Positions 48,058 through 57,639 of a stretch of DNA of 64,000 nt are shown in pieces (position 1 is the stretch's first letter; each line of letters begins with the position of its first letter). This DNA comes from Cryptosporangium aurantiacum (GTDB lineage Bacteria > Actinomycetota > Actinomycetes > Mycobacteriales > Cryptosporangiaceae), in assembly GCF_900143005.1 (NCBI RefSeq), contig NZ_FRCS01000003.1, positions 1 to 64,000 on the forward strand, given 5' to 3'. Under the pieces are notes generated by a model. The model did no database searches, was not told the DNA's origin, and saw only the letters and a list, made by a program, of their open reading frames with translations. The translations under genes and the position numbers were made by a program.

Positions 48058-49275
48058 TCAGAGCCCGCGAATTCGATCGGTCAGATAACGACGCTCCGCG
48101 TCGGTCGGCGCCAGCCGGAGTGCCTCCTCGTACGCGACCTTCGCTTCCGGCGCCCGGCCTGCCCGCCTGAGCAGGTCGGCCCGGGTGGCAGGCAGCAGGT
48201 GGTACCCGTTCAATCGTCCGGACGCTGTGAGCTGGTCCACCAGCGCGAGACCGGCCGGGATCCCCTCGGACATCGCGATCGCCACCGCCCGGTTGAGCTC
48301 CACCACCGGGGACGGCGCCAGGCGGGCCAGTTCGCCGTAGAGGGCCGCGATCTGCGGCCAGTCGGTGCTCTCCGCGTCGGGCGCCGTGACGTGGCAGGCG
48401 GCGATGGCGGCCTGCACCTGGTACGGCCCGGGCCCGCGCAGCCCCAGCGCCTCGTCGAGCACGGCGACACCCTCGTCGATCAGGGCGCGGTCCCACCGGG
48501 AGCGGTCCTGCTGTTCGAGCGTGACCAGCACACCGTCCTCGGTCCGCGTCGCCCGCCGCGCCTCGCCGAGCAACATCAGCGCGAGCAGACCGCGGGGCTC
48601 GGGCTCCTGCGGCATCAGCCGGACGAGTGTCCGCGCGAGGGAGATCGCCTCCGCCGCCAGCGCGCGGCGTCCGTCCTGCTCGTCGTAGCCCTCGTTGAAG
48701 ATCAGGTAGAGAACCGCGAGGACCGAGGCCAGCCGTTCCGGCAGCACCTCGGCGGGTGGGACGCGGTACGGGATACCGGCCTCGGCGATCTTGCGCTTCG
48801 CCCGGACCAGTCGCTGCGCCATCGTGGATTCGGCGGTGAGGAACGCTTTGGCGATCTCGGCGGTGCTCAGACCGGCGAGCGTGCGGAGGGTGAGCGCGAT
48901 CCGGGCCTCGAACGACAGCGCCGGGTGGCAGCAGGTGAAGATCAGCCGCAACCGCTCGTCGGGGATCTCCTCGGTGGGCGGCTCGTCCGGATCCCGCGCC
49001 AACACCGCGATCTGCCGCAGCTTCGTCCGCCCCACGGTGTCTCGCCGCAGCCGGTCCGCCGCGCGGTTGCGCGCGGTCGTGGTGAGCCAGGCGCCCGGGC
49101 GGTTCGGGATGCCGTCGCGCGGCCACGTCGACAGCGCGGTGGCGAACGCCTCCTGCGCGCAGTCCTCGGCGAGATCCCAGTCCCCGGTCATCCCGATCAG
49201 CGTCGCGACGACCTGACCCCAGTCGCTCCGGTAGGCGGCGTCAACGGCAGCGCGCACGTCACCCGCCGAATTCAC
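48058..49275 (-). CDS. ECF sigma factor with C-terminal TPR-like domain (ECF42 type)
   Basis: A 405-residue sigma factor. GTG 49275 overlaps the YCII gene stop as GTGA. Region 2 begins DAAYRSDWGQVVATLIGM with WDLAEDCAQEAFATAL; region 4 includes LTLRTLAGLSTAEIAKAFLTAESTMAQRL. The long C-terminal domain (about 230 residues, YLIFNEGYDEQDGRRALAAEAI and repeats) is the ECF42/DUF6596 type with helical repeats, replacing a classical anti-sigma. Its partner is the DGPF/YCII protein encoded just upstream. Probably controls the MFS gene downstream. Confidence 0.9.
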   Translation of the reverse strand: MNSAGDVRAAVDAAYRSDWGQVVATLIGMTGDWDLAEDCAQEAFATALSTWPRDGIPNRPGAWLTTTARNRAADRLRRDTVGRTKLRQIAVLARDPDEPPTEEIPDERLRLIFTCCHPALSFEARIALTLRTLAGLSTAEIAKAFLTAESTMAQRLVRAKRKIAEAGIPYRVPPAEVLPERLASVLAVLYLIFNEGYDEQDGRRALAAEAISLARTLVRLMPQEPEPRGLLALMLLGEARRATRTEDGVLVTLEQQDRSRWDRALIDEGVAVLDEALGLRGPGPYQVQAAIAACHVTAPDAESTDWPQIAALYGELARLAPSPVVELNRAVAIAMSEGIPAGLALVDQLTASGRLNGYHLLPATRADLLRRAGRAPEAKVAYEEALRLAPTDAERRYLTDRIRGL

Positions 49276-49607
49276 TCCCAAACCGGGCGGATCTCGACGC
49301 AGCCCCACCGGGCGTAGGGGTGTCCGGCGGCGACCACGATCGCCTCGTCCAGATCGGCGGCCTCGATCAGCGCGACGCCACCGATGAAGTCCTTGGTCTC
49401 GGCGAACGGTCCGTCCGAGACCAGGGTCTCGCCGTCGCGGACGCGGACCGTCGTGGCCTCGGCGACCGGCCGCAAGCGGGCGCCCGCCGACAGTGCTCGA
49501 CGCCCGTTCAGGTCCGACTCCCAGGCCCGGAGCACCGGATCAGCCCCGAGTTCCTCACTGCTCAGGGAGACCGACTCGTCATCGCAGATCAGCAACACGT
49601 ACTTCAT
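49272..49607 (-). CDS. YCII-related DGPF-domain protein
   Basis: A 111-residue ferredoxin-like-fold protein. ATG 49607 (MKYVLLICDDES); VSDGPFAETKDFIGG is the DGPF motif. This family is encoded next to ECF42 sigma factors, and genes of the pair are translationally coupled by GTGA here. Role may be sensing or enzymatic; in most cases it is unknown. Confidence 0.93.
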   Translation of the reverse strand: MKYVLLICDDESVSLSSEELGADPVLRAWESDLNGRRALSAGARLRPVAEATTVRVRDGETLVSDGPFAETKDFIGGVALIEAADLDEAIVVAAGHPYARWGCVEIRPVWE

Positions 49608-49732
49608 GCGCACCAGTCTTGCACCGCCGGAGCGCCGATCCGTTTGCCAACGCTGCGGAAATCCGCTCTGACCGATCATTCACAAGGGGTGGGACAAGGA
49701 CGAACAACCACGCCCTTTTAGGGAGAACTGCC

Positions 49733-50593
49733 ATGACGACGTACGCCGAGAGCGAGGTCCATGTCGGCGACCCGAACTGCTCTGAACGGGTACTGGGTGG
49801 CCGTTATCGGTTGGAAGAACGCATCGGCGCCGGCGGTATGGGGGAAGTGTGGCGAGCCACCGATGCGGTGTTCCTCCGCACGGTGGCCGTCAAGATCCCG
49901 CTCCCGTCCTTGCCGTCCGATCAGGACTCCGGCGGCCGCTTCCGGACCGAAGCGCGCCTCCTCGCGTCGTTGCGGCACTCCGGGATCGTCCGGGTCTACG
50001 ACTACGGCACCGACGAGACGCCCGAGGGCGACCACCGGGAGTACCTCGTCATGGAACACATCGACGGCTGGGCCCTCGCCGACCACATCGCCTCCGCCGG
50101 CCGCCTGGGCAGTGCGGACACGCTGTCCGTGCTGGCCCAGGCCGCGGCGGCGCTACAGGTCGCGCACCGGGCCGGGCTCGTGCACCGGGACGTCAAACCC
50201 CGCAACCTGATGATCCAGCCGGACTGCCGGGTCGTGCTGGTGGACTTCGGGCTGGCCCGCTCGATCCGCTCCGCGGAAGCACCGGCGGGGCTGATGTTCG
50301 GCTCGCCGTACTACATGGCGCCCGAGCAGATCACCGCGGGCGGGATCTCGCCGGCCACCGACGTCTACGCGCTCGGTGCGGTCGCGTACAGCTGTCTGGC
50401 CGGCCGGGCACCGTTCACCGGCGACAGCCTGACGGAGATCGTCCAGCTCGTCGTCCGCCAGGAGCCCGCGCCGCTGCCCGACGACGTCCCGGTGGGCCTG
50501 GCGGCGGCGGTCCTCCGCGCGCTGAGCAAGGTTCCGGCCGCGCGCTACGCCGACGCGTCCGAGTTCGCCGCCGCCCTCCGCGGCGCCCGCTAG
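49733..50593 (+). CDS. Soluble Ser/Thr protein kinase
   Basis: A 286-residue kinase that is almost entirely catalytic domain. RIGAGGMGEVW glycine loop (ERIGAGGMGEVWRATD), Lys54, HRDVKPRN (151-158), DFG (171-173) and GSPYYMAPEQ activation segment are all intact. No transmembrane helix or sensor domain follows; the end is at the kinase C-lobe (DASEFAAALRGAR). ATG 49733. It lies between the ECF42 locus and a two-component system, without clear operon partners. Confidence 0.92.
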   Translation: MTTYAESEVHVGDPNCSERVLGGRYRLEERIGAGGMGEVWRATDAVFLRTVAVKIPLPSLPSDQDSGGRFRTEARLLASLRHSGIVRVYDYGTDETPEGDHREYLVMEHIDGWALADHIASAGRLGSADTLSVLAQAAAALQVAHRAGLVHRDVKPRNLMIQPDCRVVLVDFGLARSIRSAEAPAGLMFGSPYYMAPEQITAGGISPATDVYALGAVAYSCLAGRAPFTGDSLTEIVQLVVRQEPAPLPDDVPVGLAAAVLRALSKVPAARYADASEFAAALRGAR

Positions 50594-50631
50594 CCGAGCT
50601 GGTCGCGGCGGCGGCTCAGGTGGGCGGCAGC

Positions 50632-51753
50632 TCAATCCGACACGGCGGGGAACGCGATCTCAAACACGAGACCACCCTCCGGGCGTGCGTGCGCGTCGAG
50701 CTCGGCGGAGTGCGCGGCGACGATGGCCCGGACGATCGACAGACCGAGCCCGTGGTGGGCGTCGTCGGACACCCGGTGCAACCGCTGGAACGGTTCGAAG
50801 AGCCGCGGTACGTGCTCGGGTGGGACGACGGGTCCGGTGTTCGCGATGACCAGCACCGCCCGGCCGGTGTCGAGGCGCGTGCTGACGTCGATCTCGCCGC
50901 CCGGGACGTTGTAGTGGATCGCGTTGTCGCAGAGGTTGGCGACCAGCCGCGCGATCAGCGTCGGATCGCCGAGGAGCCAGGCGGGCCGGGCGGCGGCCAT
51001 GACCCGGAGCCCGTGCCGGTCGAGGCTCGCGGATCGGTCCCGGATCGCCTGCTGCACGACCTCGGCGAGGTCCACCTTGTCGACGCGGTCGCGGACGTGT
51101 TCGCTGCCGGCGAGCGTGAGCAGCGACTCCAGCAGCCGGCCGCGCTGCCGGTTGACTGCGAGCAGGCGCTCGAAGTTCGCGCGGTACGCCTCGACGGTCG
51201 CGTCCGGGTCGATCAGCGGCTCCTCGATCAGCGCGGATTCGACGGTCAACGGTGTTCGTAGCTCGTGGGCCGCGTTGGCGACGAAGCGTTTGTGGCCGTT
51301 GAGCGCGGATTCGAGACGGGTGAGCAGGCCGTCGATGGTGTCGGCGAGGTCCTTGAACTCGTCGCGGGGACCCCCCACGGCCAGCCGCTCGTGGACGTTG
51401 GAGCCGGAGATCTGCCGCAGGCGCAGCGTCATCGACTGCACCGGGCGCAGCATGCGGCCGGCGAACACCCAGCCCAGCACCAGCGAGACCGGCGCCATGA
51501 CCGCGAGCGCGATACCTGACACCAGCAGCATGTCGGTTCTGAAGTCGACGTACACGGCGGGTGCGCCGACCACTGGTTCGGCGTCGGGTGGTGCGGCGTC
51601 GGATGGTGCGGCGTCGGATGGTGCGGCGACGTCCGCGGGCGGGAGGCTCCGGGCCAACACGACGACGATCGCGAGCAGCGTCATGCCGGACAGCACCGAG
51701 ATCAGGCCGTAGAGCAGGGTGAAACGCAGCCGCACCCGGTGGACGGCGCGCAT
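50632..51753 (-). CDS. Sensor histidine kinase (OmpR-type partner)
   Basis: A 373-residue kinase. Two transmembrane helices (about residues 10-35 and 72-98) enclose a short extracellular loop rich in SDAAP repeats. The HAMP linker and the H-box NAAHELRTPLTVESALIE follow, then N-box LVANLCDNAIHYN, HHGLGLSIVRAI and a G2 region. ATG 51753 lies one base from the regulator stop. Probably senses a cell-envelope condition and controls the ABC exporter encoded just beyond the regulator. Confidence 0.93.
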   Translation of the reverse strand: MRAVHRVRLRFTLLYGLISVLSGMTLLAIVVVLARSLPPADVAAPSDAAPSDAAPPDAEPVVGAPAVYVDFRTDMLLVSGIALAVMAPVSLVLGWVFAGRMLRPVQSMTLRLRQISGSNVHERLAVGGPRDEFKDLADTIDGLLTRLESALNGHKRFVANAAHELRTPLTVESALIEEPLIDPDATVEAYRANFERLLAVNRQRGRLLESLLTLAGSEHVRDRVDKVDLAEVVQQAIRDRSASLDRHGLRVMAAARPAWLLGDPTLIARLVANLCDNAIHYNVPGGEIDVSTRLDTGRAVLVIANTGPVVPPEHVPRLFEPFQRLHRVSDDAHHGLGLSIVRAIVAAHSAELDAHARPEGGLVFEIAFPAVSD

Positions 51754-51754
51754 C

Positions 51755-52408
51755 TCAGATCCGGTAGCCGGCGCGGGCGACGGTCTCGATGAGCGGCGGG
51801 TCGCCGAGTTTCGTCCGCAGCCGGTTGATCGTCGCCTTCACCGTGGTGGTGAACGGGTCGGCCGCCTCGTCCCACACCCGTTCGAGCAGTTCTTCGGCGG
51901 AGATCACCCGGCCCTGACCGGTCAGCAGGTGTTCGAGCACGGCGAACTCCTTCGGGCTGAGCGCCAGGCGAGCACCGGCGCGGGTGGCGGTGCGCTGTGC
52001 CGGGTCGAGCCGGAGGTCGCCGTGGACGAGGATCGGCGACGCCGCCGGACGGGTCCGGCGACCGACGGCACGGATCCGGGCCACGAGTTCGGCGTACGCG
52101 AACGGTTTCGGCAGGTAGTCGTCGGCGCCGAGTCCGAGCCCGTCGACGCGCTCCGCGACGGTGCCCGAAGCCGTCAGCATCAGCACGCGGCTGGACGCGT
52201 CCCGGGCGACCAGCGTGCGGCAGACGTCGTCGCCGTGCACGCCGGGCAGGTCACGGTCCAGCACGACGACGTCGTAGTCGACAACGTCCGAGCGCTCCAG
52301 CGCGGCTGTGCCGTCGTAGGCGACGTCGACCGCCATACCCTCCCGGCGCAGCACCCGCGCCACCGAGTCGGCGAGCTCAGCCTGGTCCTCGACCACCAGC
52401 ACCCTCAT
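51755..52408 (-). CDS. OmpR/PhoB-family response regulator
   Basis: A 217-residue regulator. Receiver: MRVLVVEDQAELADSV, phospho-Asp in YDVVVLDRDLPG, Thr in LMLTAS, Lys in LPKPF. The C-terminal winged helix includes LSPKEFAVLEHLL and TTTVKATINRLRTKLG. ATG 52408 at the divergent promoter region with the ABC exporter genes; about 87 bases separate the start codons. First gene of a two-gene operon with the kinase. Confidence 0.94.
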   Translation of the reverse strand: MRVLVVEDQAELADSVARVLRREGMAVDVAYDGTAALERSDVVDYDVVVLDRDLPGVHGDDVCRTLVARDASSRVLMLTASGTVAERVDGLGLGADDYLPKPFAYAELVARIRAVGRRTRPAASPILVHGDLRLDPAQRTATRAGARLALSPKEFAVLEHLLTGQGRVISAEELLERVWDEAADPFTTTVKATINRLRTKLGDPPLIETVARAGYRI

Positions 52409-52494
52409 CGTCCGAGGCTATCGGCGGACCGGTCACACCACGGTCACAACAACGCGGACGCTGCTGTGACCGTCCATTTCCTACAACTGGCGCC

Positions 52495-53322
52495 ATGACC
52501 TCGATCATCACCACCGAGCAGCTCAGCAAACGCTACCGCCGGACGACGGCGCTGACCGACTGCACCCTGCGAATACCGGCCGGGCGGATCGTCGGTCTGG
52601 TCGGTCCGAACGGCGCGGGAAAGTCCACGCTGCTCGGGCTGGTCTGTGGCTTGCTCACGCCGACCGCCGGAAGCATCACGGTGCTGGGCGACCGCCCCGC
52701 CGCCGGAGCGGCGCAACTGGCCAGAGTCGGGTTCGTCGCGCAGGACGCGCCGGTCTACTCCAGGCTGTCGGTCGCCGACCACCTGCGGCTGGGCGCCCGG
52801 CTCAACCCCCGCTGGGACATGGCCCTGGCGCAGCGGCGCGTCCAGCAACTCGGCTTCGACCCCGCGCAGAAGGCCGGCCGGCTGTCCGGTGGCCAGCGGG
52901 CCCAGCTCGCGCTCACGGTCGCCGCCGCCAAACGCGCCGAGCTGCTGATCCTCGACGAACCGGTCGCCTCCCTGGACCCGCTGGCCCGCAGCGCGTTCCT
53001 GCGCGATCTGCTGGACTTCGTCGCCGAACTCGGAGTCAGCGTCGTCCTCTCCTCGCACCTGCTCGGTGATCTGGAGCGGGTCTGTGACCACCTCGTCGTC
53101 CTGGCCGCGTCGCGGGTGCAACTCGCCGGCGACGTCGCGGACCTCCTCGCCCTGCACTACCGGGTCAGTGACGGCGACGCCCTCCCGCCCGGCGCGGAAG
53201 TCATCGACGCGCACATCGCGCGAAGCACCGATCCGATCCCCGGCACGGACCACCCCCACCTCGAAGAACTCGGGCTCGCGTACATGACCCGTGCCCTTGT
53301 CCCCGTGGAGGCATCGCGATGA
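52495..53322 (+). CDS. ABC transporter ATPase (ABC-2 exporter type)
   Basis: A 275-residue ATPase. Walker A VGPNGAGKSTL, signature LSGGQRAQL, Walker B ELLILDEPVASLD and H-loop SSHLLGDLERV are present. ATG 52495. It is divergent from the two-component operon and its stop overlaps the permease gene by ATGA. Drug, lipid or peptide exporters of this type are commonly controlled by a neighbouring two-component system. Confidence 0.94.
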   Translation: MTSIITTEQLSKRYRRTTALTDCTLRIPAGRIVGLVGPNGAGKSTLLGLVCGLLTPTAGSITVLGDRPAAGAAQLARVGFVAQDAPVYSRLSVADHLRLGARLNPRWDMALAQRRVQQLGFDPAQKAGRLSGGQRAQLALTVAAAKRAELLILDEPVASLDPLARSAFLRDLLDFVAELGVSVVLSSHLLGDLERVCDHLVVLAASRVQLAGDVADLLALHYRVSDGDALPPGAEVIDAHIARSTDPIPGTDHPHLEELGLAYMTRALVPVEASR

Positions 53323-54311
53323 TCTGGCTGACCTGGCGGCAGTTCCGCATCCAGGCGATCGTCGCGTCCGCGGCGCTGATCGCGCTGGCGATCTACCTCG
53401 TTCTCCTCGGCCGCCAGATGGGGCAGGCCTACACCAACGACATCGTCGGCTGCCTGCCGTCGGACTGCGCCAGCGCCCGCCGCGGCTTCGATAACACGTA
53501 CGGCGTGCAGGTCGCGTTGATCGGCGCGCTGCTGCTGGGCGTGCCGGCGCTGATCGGGGTCTTCTGGGGCGCGCCGCTGATCACCCGCGAACTCGAGGAG
53601 AAGACCGACCGTTTGGTCTGGAACCAGAGCATCACCCGGGTGCGCTGGCTCGCGGTCAAGCTGACGCTTCTCGCGCTGGCGAGCATGGCCGTCACCGGGC
53701 TGTACAGCCTGCTGCTGACGTGGAGCGCCAGCCGCTACGACCAGCTGATCGGTGAACGGTTCGGTGCGTTGACGTTCGCCTCGCGCAATATCGTCCCGGT
53801 CGGGTACGCGGTCTTCGCGTTCGTCCTCGGCACGGTCGTCGGTCTGCTCGTGCGCCGGACGCTGCCGGCGATGGCGCTGACCCTGGTGCTGTTCGCCGTC
53901 ATCCAGGTCGTGATGCCCACCGCTCTTCGTCAGCACCTGATGACGCCGGTCACCAGCACGGTGAAGCTCGACGCCGAGGCGATGTCGCGCGCGGACTTCA
54001 TGGGGATCAACGCGCGCGGTGCTCAGATCGACGGTTACACGATGCCCGGCGCGTGGTCGCTGACGTCCAGCAGCCAGGTGTTCAACGCCGACGGCACGCC
54101 GTACACGCTCGAACAATCGGAGCAGTGCGACCAGAGCGACCCGCAGGAGGGGATGGCGTGCACCGCCCGGCAGAACCTGCACTTCAGCTACGAGTACCAG
54201 CCGGCCGACCGCTACTGGAGGTTCCAGTGGATCGAGCTGTCGGTGTTCCTCGCGCTCAGCCTGTCGCTGACCGGGTTCGGGCTGTGGCGGATCCGAACCT
54301 ATTCCGGCTGA
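53319..54311 (+). CDS. ABC-2-type permease
   Basis: A 330-residue membrane protein that pairs with the ATPase encoded immediately upstream. It has about six hydrophobic segments: IVASAALIALAIYLVLLG, VQVALIGALLLGVPALIG, LTLLALASMAVTGLYSLLLT, VGYAVFAFVLGTVVGLLV, LPAMALTLVLFAVIQVVM and a C-terminal LSVFLALSLSLTGFGLW. ATG 53319. A soluble loop between helices 5 and 6 contains the Cys pair CDQSDPQEGMAC. Likely an exporter of a hydrophobic or antimicrobial molecule. Confidence 0.88.
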   Translation: MIWLTWRQFRIQAIVASAALIALAIYLVLLGRQMGQAYTNDIVGCLPSDCASARRGFDNTYGVQVALIGALLLGVPALIGVFWGAPLITRELEEKTDRLVWNQSITRVRWLAVKLTLLALASMAVTGLYSLLLTWSASRYDQLIGERFGALTFASRNIVPVGYAVFAFVLGTVVGLLVRRTLPAMALTLVLFAVIQVVMPTALRQHLMTPVTSTVKLDAEAMSRADFMGINARGAQIDGYTMPGAWSLTSSSQVFNADGTPYTLEQSEQCDQSDPQEGMACTARQNLHFSYEYQPADRYWRFQWIELSVFLALSLSLTGFGLWRIRTYSG

Positions 54312-54435
54312 GGGTCAATCGGCGATTACGCACGAAATGCGAACCGCCGTTCACTAGAGTGAGGACGCCGTAGCTCGACCAGCGTCGTCGTGCGGCATCC
54401 GACCGTTTCCGAGGAAATTAGGTGAACGCCCGAAC

Positions 54436-55212
54436 ATGGAGATCAACGGCGCAAGCGCGATCGTCACCGGTGGCGCGTCGGGTATCGGTGCCGCCGCAGC
54501 CCGCCAGCTCGCGGCAAAGGGTGCGACCGTCGTGGTCGCCGACTTGCAGGTCGACAAGGGTGAGGCACTCGCGAAGGAGATCGGCGGCGTCTTCACGCGG
54601 GTCGACGTCACCGACACCGACCAGATCAAGGCGGCCGTGAACGCTGCGACCGAGCTCGCCCCACTCCGCGCGGTCGTCAACTCCGCCGGCATCGGCTGGG
54701 CTCAGCGCACCGTCGGCCGCGACGGTGAGTTCGAGTCCGCCCACGACCTCGACGCGTTCCGCAAGGTGATCGCGATCAACCTGGTCGGCACCTTCGACGT
54801 GGTGCGCCTGGCCGCGACCGCGATGAGCCGCAACGAGCCCGACGCCGACGGCTCCCGTGGTTCGATCGTCAACCTCGCGTCGGTCGCCGCGTTCGACGGG
54901 CAGATCGGCCAGGCGTCGTACTCCGCGTCGAAGGGCGGCGTCGTCGGAATGACCCTCCCGGTCGCCCGCGACCTGTCCGCGGTCGGCGTCCGGCTCAACA
55001 CGATCGCACCCGGGCTGATCGACACCCCGATCTACGGCGAAGGCGAGGGCGCCGAGGCGTTCAAGGCCAAGCTCGGGCAGAGCGTGCTCTTCCCCAAGCG
55101 CCTCGGCATCGCCGACGAACTCGCCAGCATGGTGGTCGAGGTGCTCACCAACAGCTACATGAACGCGGAGGTCATCCGCGTCGACGGCGGCATCCGGATG
55201 CCTCCCAAGTAG
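54436..55212 (+). CDS. SDR, 3-hydroxyacyl-CoA dehydrogenase type 2-like
   Basis: A 258-residue SDR resembling 17-beta-HSD10/3-hydroxyacyl-CoA dehydrogenases. [12 protein letters not shown] binds the cofactor, NSAGIGW is the NNAG counterpart, [13 protein letters not shown] has the Ser, and YSASKGG the Tyr-x-x-x-Lys. The insertion before Ser and [19 protein letters not shown] match that clade. ATG 54436. A strong terminator follows at 55220-55248. Probably oxidises a 3-hydroxyacyl-CoA in beta-oxidation. Confidence 0.9.
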   Translation: MEINGASAIVTGGASGIGAAAARQLAAKGATVVVADLQVDKGEALAKEIGGVFTRVDVTDTDQIKAAVNAATELAPLRAVVNSAGIGWAQRTVGRDGEFESAHDLDAFRKVIAINLVGTFDVVRLAATAMSRNEPDADGSRGSIVNLASVAAFDGQIGQASYSASKGGVVGMTLPVARDLSAVGVRLNTIAPGLIDTPIYGEGEGAEAFKAKLGQSVLFPKRLGIADELASMVVEVLTNSYMNAEVIRVDGGIRMPPK

Positions 55213-55219
55213 CCGCAGC

Positions 55220-55248
55220 CGGCCGGGCGAGACCCGCTCGCCCGGCCG
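55220..55248 (+). terminator. Strong intrinsic hairpin after the SDR gene
   Basis: CGGCCGGGCGAG and CTCGCCCGGCCG form a perfect 12-bp stem with loop ACCCG, eight bases after the SDR stop. Confidence 0.8.
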
Positions 55249-55363
55249 AGCCTACCGGCCCGATTTCTGCGCAACTTGCTCGATTCTGTTTTATTGACCT
55301 TTGTGGCGAATAAGCGCAATCTCAATCCACCCTCATTGGCGCGCCATTGGGAGGTGGGGACGA

Positions 55364-56593
55364 ATGCGACGTTCGTTCACCACTCGGTTACTTCTCGCGC
55401 TCGTCGTCGTGCTCGCGGTCGGCGTTCCGCCTGCGGCGCAGGCCGCCAGGGGCGCCGGAACGACGGTCGCCCCGGCACTCGGCCCGGACGGCGACGCGTT
55501 CTACACCCCGCCCTCGCCGCTCCCGGCCGGCCGCCCGGGTGACGTCATCCGGTTCCGGCCGCTCGCCCCGAAACAACTCGGGGCAAGCGCTCCGCCGGCC
55601 CGTGGCTACCTCGTCATGTACCTCTCGCGGAACGCCGCCGGCGCTCCGAACGCCGTCACGGGCACGATCCTCGTCCCGCTCGGGCGCGACCCCGCGACGG
55701 TGCCCATCGTCGGCGTCGCGCCGGGGACGCTGGGCATGGGCGACCAGTGCGCGGCGTCGAAGTCGCTGGCCAAGGGGCTGCTGTTCACCGAGTTCTACCT
55801 CGACGCGATGCTCCGGCGGGGGTGGGCGGTGGCGGTGACCGACTACGAAGGCCTCGGGACGCCCGGCGATCACACCTACGTGGTCGGCCAGTCGACCGGT
55901 CGCTCCCTGATCGACGCCGTCCGGGCGGCGCAGCGCCTCCCGGCCGCCGGGCTCACCGCGTCCGCAGCAGTGGGTTTTTACGGATATTCGGAAGGCGGCG
56001 GAGCCGCAGCCTGGGCAGCACAGTTACAACCCAGGTATGCGCCTGAGCTTTCGGTGGTCGGCGTCGCCGCCGGTGGAGTGCCGGCCGACCTGTACGTGAT
56101 CGCGCGTTCGCTGGACGGGACGCTGGCCGCCGCCCTGCTCGGGTACGCCGCGATCGGGCTGAACGCGTCCTATCCGGACCTGCGACTCGACTCGTACCTC
56201 AGCCCGTACGGGAAGAAAGTGATCACCGCACTCCGAACGAGTTGCACGCCGGACGGCCTGACCCCGTACGCGTTCACGCAGCTGCGCCAGCTGGTCACGA
56301 CGGATCCGCTGACCACGGCGGTCTGGCAGCGGCGGCTGGCGCAGAACTCGCTCGGCCGGCAGGCGCCCGGCGCGCCGGTGTTCCTCTGGCACGGGGTGGT
56401 CGACCAGGTCCTGCCGTTCACGCAGGCCGTCGCGCTGCACCGGGCCTGGTGCGGCCTCGGGGCTCAGGTCGTCTGGCGGCCGTTCGTGGCCGAGCACGTG
56501 ACCGGGGCGATCGGCTCGGTCGACGCGCTGGCGTTCCTCGCCGACCGTTTCGCCGGTCGTCCCGTCCAGGCGGATTGCGCTCGGAAGACCTAG
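55364..56593 (+). CDS. Secreted lipase (LIP/secretory lipase family)
   Basis: A 409-residue secreted alpha/beta hydrolase. ATG 55364 after GGGAGGTGGGG; signal peptide MRRSFTTRLLLALVVVLAV to AQA. The nucleophile motif is GFYGYSEGGGAA, the Asp region VFLWHGVVDQVLPF and the His region VAEHVTGAIG. It belongs to the secretory lipases similar to those of mycobacteria and Candida LIP proteins. It hydrolyses extracellular lipids or esters. Ends four bases inside the opposing HSL-type hydrolase gene. Confidence 0.9.
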   Translation: MRRSFTTRLLLALVVVLAVGVPPAAQAARGAGTTVAPALGPDGDAFYTPPSPLPAGRPGDVIRFRPLAPKQLGASAPPARGYLVMYLSRNAAGAPNAVTGTILVPLGRDPATVPIVGVAPGTLGMGDQCAASKSLAKGLLFTEFYLDAMLRRGWAVAVTDYEGLGTPGDHTYVVGQSTGRSLIDAVRAAQRLPAAGLTASAAVGFYGYSEGGGAAAWAAQLQPRYAPELSVVGVAAGGVPADLYVIARSLDGTLAAALLGYAAIGLNASYPDLRLDSYLSPYGKKVITALRTSCTPDGLTPYAFTQLRQLVTTDPLTTAVWQRRLAQNSLGRQAPGAPVFLWHGVVDQVLPFTQAVALHRAWCGLGAQVVWRPFVAEHVTGAIGSVDALAFLADRFAGRPVQADCARKT

Positions 56594-57540
56594 GACTCGT
56601 CCGCCGGTGCCGCCGGGAACAGCGCGGCGCGCAGCGCACGGGCCTGCGCCCGCCAGAACTCCTTCGACACGTCCTTCCGGCGGAACAGCGCGTCGAAGCC
56701 GTGGAACGCGCCGTCGACGATGAGGAGCTCGCAGTCCACGCCGCTGCGGCGGAGACGCTCGGCGTACTCGACGTCTTCGTCGTGGAACAGGTCGAGGTCG
56801 CCCACACCGATCCACGCCGGCGGTAGCCCGGTGAGGTCTTCACGGCGCGCCGGGACCGCGTACGGCGGGACGCCGGGGTCGCCCGGTGCCTGGCCACCGA
56901 GGTACGCGGTCCACCCGTAGCGGTTGCTTCCCGGTGTCCACACGCGGACGTTGGTGGTGTCCAGGTCCGTCCGGAGGACCGTGCGGTCGTCCAGCATCGG
57001 GTACACGAGCAGCTGGAACGCCGGTCGGATCTCACCCCGGTCGTGCGCGAGCTGGGCGAGCGAGGCCGTGATCCCGCCGCCTGCGCTGGCACCACCGATC
57101 GCGATCCGGCCCGGGTCTATCCGGCGTTCGACCGCTTCGGCGGCCAACCACGACAGCACCGCGTAGGCGTCCTCGACCGCCGCGGGCGCCGGGTGCTGCG
57201 GGGCGAGACGGTACTCCACCGACACGACCGTGATGCCGAGCACGCGCGCGAACGCGACGTTCGTCGTCTCGTCCTGGATTCGGCTCCCGCCGACCATCCC
57301 GCCGCCGTGGATCCAGATCAGCGCGGGCATGACGCCGGTGACCGCCCGCGGCCGGTAGACCCGGACCGGCACCGCGGGAGCCCCCGGCGGTCCCGGTACC
57401 TGCACGTCCTGTACGGCCACGTCGTCCGGTAGCGGCCCCGATTTCATCGGGATCCGGTTGATCAGGGCGACCGAGCGCGGCCCCACCGAGAAGCGGGGGA
57501 TGAAACGTCCGGCCTTCAGATCAGGATGAAACGCTGACAT
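56590..57540 (-). CDS. Alpha/beta hydrolase, hormone-sensitive lipase family
   Basis: A 316-residue HSL-type esterase. The oxyanion motif is IWIHGGGMVGG, the nucleophile GGASAGGGITA, the Asp region WIGVGDLDLFHDED, and the His in GAFHGFDALF. ATG 57540 (MSAFHPDLKAGRF). Cytoplasmic; no signal. Hydrolyses short- to medium-chain esters. It is convergent with the secreted lipase, suggesting a shared lipid-degradation theme but separate transcription. Confidence 0.93.
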   Translation of the reverse strand: MSAFHPDLKAGRFIPRFSVGPRSVALINRIPMKSGPLPDDVAVQDVQVPGPPGAPAVPVRVYRPRAVTGVMPALIWIHGGGMVGGSRIQDETTNVAFARVLGITVVSVEYRLAPQHPAPAAVEDAYAVLSWLAAEAVERRIDPGRIAIGGASAGGGITASLAQLAHDRGEIRPAFQLLVYPMLDDRTVLRTDLDTTNVRVWTPGSNRYGWTAYLGGQAPGDPGVPPYAVPARREDLTGLPPAWIGVGDLDLFHDEDVEYAERLRRSGVDCELLIVDGAFHGFDALFRRKDVSKEFWRAQARALRAALFPAAPADES

Positions 57541-57639
57541 ACGGCTCCTTCGCCGGTAGGGGTCGGCACCCCGTTGACCCAGGCTAGACGCTCACCGGGT
57601 CCTGAGCGCGGACTCCCGGCGAGTCACCCGTGTGCCGCG

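Noticed and set aside
47996-49126. Upstream extension of the MFS frame
   Set aside because: It runs in another frame through the ECF sigma gene; the MFS protein clearly starts with its first helix at 47995.
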